Positions 57,768 to 64,000 of a DNA stretch of 64,000 nt are shown in pieces (position 1 is the stretch's first letter; the number at the start of each line of letters is the position of its first letter). Below the pieces are notes generated by a model, which was not told where the DNA came from, searched no databases, and saw nothing but the letters and a program-made list of their open reading frames with translations. Position numbers and translations under genes: made by a program. The stretch comes from Rhodeus uyekii (lineage: Eukaryota; Chordata; Actinopteri; Cypriniformes; Acheilognathidae). The stretch spans positions 2,472,501 through 2,536,500 of the forward strand of contig JAWRVZ010000087.1 of the NCBI GenBank assembly GCA_037043235.1. Reading direction: 5' to 3'.

Positions 57768-58367
57768 ATGACAGAAGACCAGATCACGAGATGGGCCGAA
57801 GCAGTGATGGAGGATCCATCATTACCAGCACCGCATTCCATCACCGGTCTCGCCCAGGCCATAATCCACGTGCTTCAACAAAGCACTTCCTCGACATCTG
57901 CCTCTGCCAGTCCCGTGGTCCGACCAGTGCCCTATTCAGGTGAGGCGGCGGAATGCAGCGGATTTCTTTTGCAATGCTCCCTGAACTTTGAACTGCAGGC
58001 CCATCAGTTCCCCACCGATCGTTCCAAGATCACATTCATTGTGTCCCATCTCACTGGTAAAGCCCTACTCTGGGCTACAGCCATCAATGCCCTCGGACCA
58101 GTTACACAGTCTATTGAGGCCTTCACCCGGCATTTCCGTGACGTGTTCAGTCGAGCTTCTACACCCACCTCCATTCATGACCAGTTGCTACATCTCCAGC
58201 AAGGTAACCAACCATTACACCACTACACCATCCAGTTCCGTACCCTGGCAGCAGCCAGCAGATGGAACGAGACCGCACTGCTATCAGTGTTTCGTGCAGG
58301 ATTCGTCCACATCTACGAGTCCCCCTGGCCATTTATGATAACAGCACTGGTTTGTAAAACTTCATAA
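57768..58367 (+). pseudogene. gypsy gag remnant
   Basis: A 199-aa frame with the retrotransposon-gag fold signature: an N-terminal region ending in PVPYSGEAAECSGFLLQC, then FIVSHLTGKALLWA, and QGNQPLHHYTIQFRTLAA. It resembles the gag of vertebrate gypsy elements of the Sushi-ichi group (the source of domesticated RTL/PEG10 genes), but a zinc knuckle was not seen and the frame is lost after 58367. Confidence 0.75.
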
Positions 58368-58545
58368 CTTCATCAACATGCTACACTGGTGTCCCAAAAT
58401 CTCACTGCCTGTTCTGTCACCACTGAAATGCTGCATTCCCCGCCTCCATCGAAGGAGCTCGATCCTCCAGCACCAGAGCCCATACAATTGGACTATCATC
58501 GTCTGTCCCCCAAAGAACGCGATGTGTGGTGGTTCGGGTCATTAC

Positions 58546-59225
58546 TAGGGACCAACCAAATTCACGATTTCACGGCCGTGACATTTTCCGTGAAATCTGC
58601 CACTTTCCGTGAAAACACCCAACAAGCGTGAAATAGTGAATTTTTTATTGAAGATAAATATTTTTACTGATAAAGAGTATACCAGGAGCAGATGATCGTA
58701 GCGTCTTAGCCGAGTTTGCAGCCTACAAAACAGCAGCAAAAGAAGTTCCGCCAGATACGAGTATAACAGCATTCTGGCGTTCGCACAGCAGTCGGTTTCC
58801 TCTGCTGAGCCGGCTGCATTACGCTACCTTTCTGTACCAACGAACAGCGTTGACGCGGAGATAAGCGTCAGCCAGTACACAAACGTCAATGCACCGCAGC
58901 GACAGAATATGACAGTAACCACGTTGGTCGGCCAAGTTTTGTCCACGAAAAACTGTAAACTATTTCATTAATGTCACGTGGCATTGCGGAGTGTGTGGCT
59001 ACGTGCGTTGTAGTCGTATTTTGTTTCCTTTTTGTTTTTTAATACAGGTGAACAGTCGAAAAGTGGTATTTTAGAATACAAAACAGCGGGTGTGACAGCA
59101 GATGGACTGATTGCAGTGATTGGTGCCTAAAAATTGTACCCGTGAATTTTCCGTGTAATCGAGTGTTTTTTTAAAAACCTTCCGTGAAATTGCGAGTTTT
59201 TACCCGTGAATTTGGTTGGTCCCTA
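58546..59225. mobile_element. hAT derivative (680 bp) with 8-bp target duplication
   Basis: Terminal inverted repeats tagggaccaaccaaattcac and its complement are perfect for 20 bp, and GTCATTAC flanks both sides (58538-58545 and 59226-59233). Inside, two frames carry relics of the hAT transposase C-terminal dimerisation region: SITAFWRSHSSRFPLLSRL (near 58750) and, one frame on, ALRYLSVPTNSVDAE. It is therefore an internally deleted hAT copy. It inserted into the gypsy element. Confidence 0.92.
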
Positions 59226-59640
59226 GTCATTACCGTACATCCTGCCTGACCCGGCCACCTCGCCCAGCGGTGAGTACTATCAACCCATTAGCAATTATGA
59301 AGGATCTTGTACATTCTCTTGCATATATCGTATTCGTAACTTCTCCCCTGTGTTCACTTTCAGCCAAAGACCTGATGGATTCAGGATCTGCAGGAAACTT
59401 CATCTCCGGCAAACTGTTAACCCAACTCCAAGCCAAAAAACACAGACTTTGAACAGTGACCTAACTAGGCACACTCCATCCTGGGAAACCCGCTGGGCAG
59501 GGGGTGCATTTGCTGCGAGTCCACGCCACTTGAACTACAGATTGGATGTATGCACAAGGAAACCATCTCCTTACTGGTGCTGGAGGGATCCACCGCCATA
59601 ATTGTCCTGGGACACCCCTGGCTGGCCGCTCATGCACCCA
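59226..59640 (+). pseudogene. gypsy protease remnant
   Basis: LMDSGSAGNFISGKLL (near 59370) is the retroviral-type aspartic protease D-S-G motif with its flanking strand. A second piece in another frame near 59610 (AIIVLGHPWLAAHAPI) is the usual end of the gypsy protease/linker. A frame change between them inactivates it. Confidence 0.7.
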
Positions 59641-59819
59641 TCGTCAACTGGGAGTCCGGGGAGGTAACGGAGTGGAATAAGGGCTGCCAAGCTGATTGTC
59701 TACTGCCCGTGACGAGGATTTCCAAGCCGAGCATCCCGTCTCCAGCTTCTAAAACATTGGCCATAGCCTCCACGTCCATCGAGAGCCCCACTGTTACCTC
59801 CCTGCAACGCATCCCTCTG

Positions 59820-60430
59820 AAGTACCGGGCGTTCTCTGATGTATTCAGTAAACAACTTGCATCCAAGCTCCCTCCACATCGGCCATGGGACTGTGCCATC
59901 GACCTGCTGCCTGGGGTACCATTCCCGAATGGAAATGTCTACCCATTGTCCATCCTGGAGCAACAGGCCATGGAGGAGTATATCCGGGAGGCGCTGGACC
60001 AAGGTTACATCCGACCATAAAACTCCCCTTCCGCTTCGAGTTCTTTCTTTGTGGGCAAGAAGGACGGAGGCTTGCGGCCCTGTATTGATTATCGTCACCT
60101 CAATTCACAAACTGTTAAGATCCGGTATCCACTTCCCCTGGTACCCGCTGCTCTGCAGCATCAAGAGGGGTGATGAATGGAAAACCGCATTCATGACGCC
60201 ATCCGGACACTATGAGTACCTAGTAATGACCTTTGGATTATCCAATGCCCCTGCTATATTCCAGGGGTTCATGAATGAGATCCTCTGAGACTTTCTGAAT
60301 AGGTTCGTCATAGTGTACATAGATGACATCTTGGTGTACTCTCAGAACCCCGAAGACCATCATCAACACGTTGAGCAGGTCCTACAATGCCTACCAACTA
60401 TTCCTCCAATTGGAAAAATGTGAGTTCCAC
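59820..60430 (+). pseudogene. gypsy reverse transcriptase, deleted
   Basis: Legible pieces are RPWDCAIDLLPG, KKDGGLRPCIDYRHLN, HYEYLVMTFGLSNAPAIFQ and the YIDD box (FVIVYIDDILVYS). Between RYPLPLVPAAL and DEWKTAFMT a segment containing motif A, with its catalytic Asp, is missing, and stop codons occur near 60018 and 60286. It cannot be active. Confidence 0.8.
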
Positions 60431-60479
60431 CGCAGCTGCACCCATTTTCTTGGTTGTTGTTCAGCTGTTCAGTGCTGGC

Positions 60480-61080
60480 CACAACCCTCCACCATCAAGG
60501 AAATGCAGAGATTCCTCGGTTTCACAAACTTCTATCGAAGATTCATCCACAAGTTCAGCACCATTGCCGCACCCCTCACATCACTGCTCCAGAAAGGGCC
60601 CAAGTCTCTGTCCTGGACTCCAGAAGCTACAAAGGCCTTTCAAGATCTCAAAACCGCCTTTTGCACAGCTCCTACCCTCACCCATCCAGATCCTGAACTG
60701 CAATTAATTGTAGAAGTTGACGCCTCCAGCGTCGGGGTGGAAGCCGTGCTATCTCAGCGGCAGGGTGAGCCTCCCCGACTCCATCCATGCACCTATTAAT
60801 CCAAGAAGCTAACCCCGGCAGAGCGTTATTATGACATCGGCAATCGTGAGTTGCTGGCCATCAAACTGGCCCTGGAAGAATGGAGGCATTGGCTGGAGGG
60901 AGCAACCCATCCATTTCAAGTCATCACAGACCACTGCAATCTCGAATACCTCAGAGCGGCCAAAAGACTCAATCCACGCCAAGCCTGGTGGGCCCTCTTT
61001 ACTAGATTCCATTTCACAGTAACCTACCACCCTGGTCACAAGAACTACAAGGCTGGCGCACTGTCCCGTCAGTGTTCCCC
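60480..61080 (+). pseudogene. gypsy RNase H remnant
   Basis: The connection region GFTNFYRRFIHKFS leads to VEVDASSVGVEAVLSQ (first Asp), a stop near 60797, then RELLAIKLALEEWRHWLEG, VITDHCNLEYL and PGHKNYKAGALSR. Domain order is normal but the frame is interrupted. Confidence 0.75.
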
Positions 61081-61199
61081 CGAGAACCTCACTACCACCC
61101 TGGAACCCATTCTCCCTCCAGCCATCATTGTCAGTCCCATCCAGTGGAGCATCGACCAACTTATTGAGCAAGCAACTCACGATGAACCTGCTCCGCTGG

Positions 61200-61680
61200 G
61201 GGGTCCTGAGGGGCGGATCTACGTGCCATCAAACCTTCGCCTGCCCCTCATGGACCAGGCTCACACTTCTCCGGGCTCTGGACACCCTGGCAGCCAGCGG
61301 ACCCTCTCGCTTCTCCAAGATCGATATGTGTGGCTCAGGATGTCACTCGGTATGTCAAGGGTTGCTCAGTCTGTGCCACCACCAAAACACCTCGCCATCT
61401 TCCCGAGGGCAAACTCGTCCCCTTGCCAGTTCCACAACGCTCCTGGTCACATCTAGGAGTCAACTTCCTGACCGATCTGCCACCCTCGGACGGTAACACC
61501 TGTGTATTGGTTGTGGTAGATCGGTTTTCCAAAGGCTGTAAGATAATCCCCCTGAAAGGCCTGCCCACGGCTCTGGAGACTGCGGAGGCCCTATTCCATC
61601 ACGTGTTTCATCACTTCGGCCTCCCAGAAGACATCGTCTCAGACCGTAAATTAAACAACTTTCAGAGCTGTAGTTGTAGC
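61200..61680 (+). pseudogene. gypsy integrase remnant, 3'-truncated
   Basis: A zinc-binding HHCC region is readable in two frames (SGHPGSQRTL, then KGCSVCATTKTP), followed by the catalytic core start (WSHLGVNFLTDLP and VVVDRFSKGCKIIPL) up to EDIVSDRK. The sequence ends there, so the third catalytic residue and the C-terminus are absent. Confidence 0.75.
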
Positions 61681-61689
61681 ACTTGACTG

Positions 61690-62970
61690 CTGTAGATTCA
61701 TTAATTTCGGCATTGACAGTGTTGACAGAGAAACACAAATCTGAGTATGAGGACGTGAACAGCTCCGGATGGATGTGAAAAACATCTTGTAATCTTGCCA
61801 TCAACATGACATGAACATAAGCTTGTTGCTTTGGTTAAGGAGTAACTGTAAAAGGTGACTGCTGTTTGTTTATGCTATTCTATTGTAGATTGATAACAGG
61901 ATGTTAACCAGAATAACAAGTGTTTATAAAAAATTACCTACCTACTTTAAGACAAAATCCAAAATAATATTTAAGATTATCATGGCCAAAATAATTAATG
62001 ATAACAATATACCACTACATAGAAATCTTGAAAATTATTATCTTTTTTGTTTTTTGGAAGAATCATACTAAAGGTATACCAAAGGCTTTATTCTGGAGCC
62101 TGAACTCGCCCTCTACAATACAATCTATCTTAAAATAAATAGAAGGAACAGTCTTAGATGGACAGTCTTTATATTGTTTCCATCACTGATAAAATAATTT
62201 TTGACAATAAAACATTTTCAGCTAATGCGACCTCTGGTTGGTAAATAAACCAGATACCGTTGCTTGATTATTTACGTCATATTATGTGTGTACTATTCAA
62301 TTTGAACATTACAGTTACTAAATCGACCATCCAACTTTGGACTAGAAATGTTTATAGAAATAAGTTAGCATCTAAAATATAGACTACCAGAATTGTAACT
62401 GTACTAAATGAGGGAAAATGTTAGTAATTAAAAAATAGGCCTATTTAATAAATATTATATAGCTATTAGTTCAGAATCTACAATCTACAAAGTCTTTATA
62501 TGGAATCATAAATTTCCTACTTCCCCCTTCTGAAGTTATGAGTATGAGCTCATTGCATTTAAGTGCTTAGTTGTTGGAAAGAACAGGAATCATGAAGGAC
62601 ACCAAGATTTATTCTTGCCTATTTATTGGGAAAATCGTATTAAAGTCAAAACAGTATTTAGCATCAACCATAAACATTTATCGCACATCATTCAACTAGA
62701 TCAACTGCTTGCTAATGATTTCAGTCAAATTCAGGCTATTTTCACTGTGTATAAAACATAAAATACACTTCAAATGATTCTTAATATATGTAAATATGCA
62801 TTATTTTAACAATATAAGGCAATGTAGCTTTTAGGCAAAATAGTATAGTAGAATAGTAGTCACAGTAGATTTTTTTTCATTGGTTGAAGCCTCTGAGAAT
62901 GGGCCTAGATTAATGTGAAGCTGCTGTATACATCTTGTAAACAAATAAATCAGACACACCCTAATGATGT
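61690..62970. other. AT-rich, no recognised gene
   Basis: Follows the abrupt end of the gypsy integrase. A few A/T runs and no open frames of interest. Confidence 0.4.
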
Positions 62971-62974
62971 TGTT

Positions 62975-63165
62975 TCCTTTTGAGGTTTAGACCACTGTGA
63001 GAACTGAGGTACATTCATGTATAAAGGTTTTTGAAAAAAAAACAACAACTCTGCACTCAGTTGAAGGTTAAACCTCCACTCTAAACAAAGGCAAGGACTC
63101 TGTGTGTCATTGGCTGGCTAGTGAGAAAACCAGTGGAACATTTTTCTTTTTTTCTTTTTTTTGCA
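62975..63165 (+). promoter_or_regulatory. Conserved TATA-containing segment (copy 3 of 3)
   Basis: 'gtgagaactgaggtacattc' with 'tgtataaaggttttt', then 'ggttaaacctccactctaaa' and 'accagtggaaca', collinear with 26995-27165 and 47205-47385. In both other places an E/F-type Ig gene begins 0.9-1.4 kb to the right on the minus strand. Here the window ends before that distance is clearly exceeded. Confidence 0.4.
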
Positions 63166-63624
63166 CTTAAGTTCAGTTAAAAAATGAGTTATTTACCAAA
63201 CTGGCCAATAGAATTGTGTGTTCATGTATACATGTAGCAAAAATATCTAATATACAAATATGACATAAATAACATTACAATAGATTCAAATTTGATTATT
63301 TGCTTTCTTCTTTTTTTCTTTTTAATTAATTTACAAATGAATCTTACAATGATGCTTATTGTTTGCCTGTGTTCATACGATCATAATGCCCTAATTCACC
63401 AATAGTGGTATTATTTAATGTCTTGTCAAATTTTATTGATTTATTGAATAAAATTCTGTTTTCCTGAGGAAGTATAATATCATTACCCAAGAGACATTAC
63501 CAGCTAAACTATGACTGTTCGTTATTTATAGTAACAAACTTACAAAAATATACACAAAAGCTTATACAGAGAAAGAGGTGTACAAAATTTTTTTATTTAA
63601 TGAGGTGTAAAAATGGAAGGTATT

Positions 63625-63952
63625 TGTCACAGTCTTGTCACGCTCCTCCTGTTTGTCCCTCATGTCATTTGTCCCTCATGCCATAGTTGTCTTGTTAGTG
63701 ATTACGCTGTTAATTATGTCAGCTGTCCTTAATTTGCCCTTGTGTATAAATGCCCTCCTGTGTTCATATGTCTTGGTCTCTTGTTGACGTTATGTGGGAT
63801 GTTGTTACGTGTGTGTATGCCCTCTCCTTCCGTGCCTCATAGTTCAGCACGAAGTGCCGTTTTGAGTTTTCATTTTTTAATAAAGTGTTTTTGTTTGGAT
63901 CCTGTGCTCCTCGTTTGCATCGCCGCATCGCACAGGATCCGTTACACTGACA
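63625..63952 (+). mobile_element. Solo LTR, 328 bp, with 5-bp target duplication
   Basis: Begins TGTCACAG and ends CACTGACA, with GTATT on both sides (63620-63624 and 63953-63957). It contains 'gtgtataaatgcc' (TATA-like) and 'aataaagtgttt' (polyadenylation signal) at the expected spacing. A clean solo LTR of an LTR retrotransposon, probably gypsy, and fairly young given the perfect duplication. Confidence 0.9.
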
Positions 63953-64000
63953 GTATTAAGGTTAATTGAGGAACTGAGGAATTGGTCTCCTCTCTTACTG

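Larger units (their letters stand above)
57500..61680 (+). mobile_element. Degraded Ty3/gypsy retrotransposon
   Basis: Order of remnants: leader/LTR edge, gag, protease, RT, RNase H, integrase, all plus strand, the Ty3/gypsy order. Every domain is broken by stops, frameshifts or deletions. A 680-bp hAT derivative interrupts it at 58546-59225, and integrase is cut off near 61660, after which sequence becomes unrelated AT-rich DNA. No 3' LTR was found. Inactive. Confidence 0.85.

Overview
The window is vertebrate genomic DNA with spliced genes, canonical GT-AG introns and dense transposable elements. DIRS-type tyrosine-recombinase retrotransposons, hAT and Harbinger-like DNA elements, L2/CR1-type LINEs, Ty3/gypsy LTRs, and tandem families of small single-Ig-domain receptors together suggest a teleost, probably a cyprinid (inference). 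There is no bacterial-type gene content.

Host genes fall into three groups. (1) Four members of a B7/butyrophilin-like V-set family, each with a mini exon carrying the ATG, a signal-peptide exon, a V-set exon and a transmembrane exon: A (minus, 3215-6040), B (plus, 13224-14850), C (plus, 41358-42529) and D (plus, 53503-54705). A fifth, truncated copy (P1, plus, 33513-33969) is cut off by a DIRS element. A and B look intact, C is decaying, and D has a mutated first splice donor. (2) Two paralogues of a second small Ig receptor family, both minus: E (28139-29165, tail frameshifted) and F (48737-49789, disulfide Cys and V-exon donor lost). (3) A complete 7-exon Galpha gene of the Gq/G15 type (minus, 16413-24978, 363 aa). 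All of its splice sites and phases fit, but the universally conserved switch-II Gln is Leu (NVGGL instead of DVGGQ) and the switch-I Mg-binding Thr is Asn. This is the most striking host observation.

Layout: 0-9 kb holds an LTR end, a 210-bp palindrome and gene A. 9-15 kb holds gene B. 15.5-25 kb is the Galpha gene, with DIRS copy 1 in intron 4, a short ORF-less DIRS derivative in intron 3 and a hAT-like element 20 bp after the stop codon. 27-34 kb holds gene E, a solo LTR and pseudogene P1. 34.0-39.1 kb is a nearly intact DIRS element (minus) with open RT-RNase H and tyrosine recombinase frames. 39-45 kb holds gene C followed by a 5'-truncated LINE. 45.2-45.9 kb is a Harbinger-like element. 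47-50 kb holds gene F. 50.1-52.4 kb is a four-level nest of transposable elements. 52.4-54.9 kb holds gene D. 57.5-61.7 kb is a degraded gypsy element split by a 680-bp hAT derivative. 63.6-63.95 kb is a solo LTR.

The Ig genes lie in segmentally duplicated blocks. Conserved upstream segments, decayed exons and 3' flanks recur around each copy, and the region appears to evolve by duplication, exon decay and transposon insertion. A third copy of the segment that lies downstream of E and F occurs at about 63.0 kb, so another E/F paralogue may lie just beyond the right edge. No tRNA, rRNA or CRISPR array was seen.
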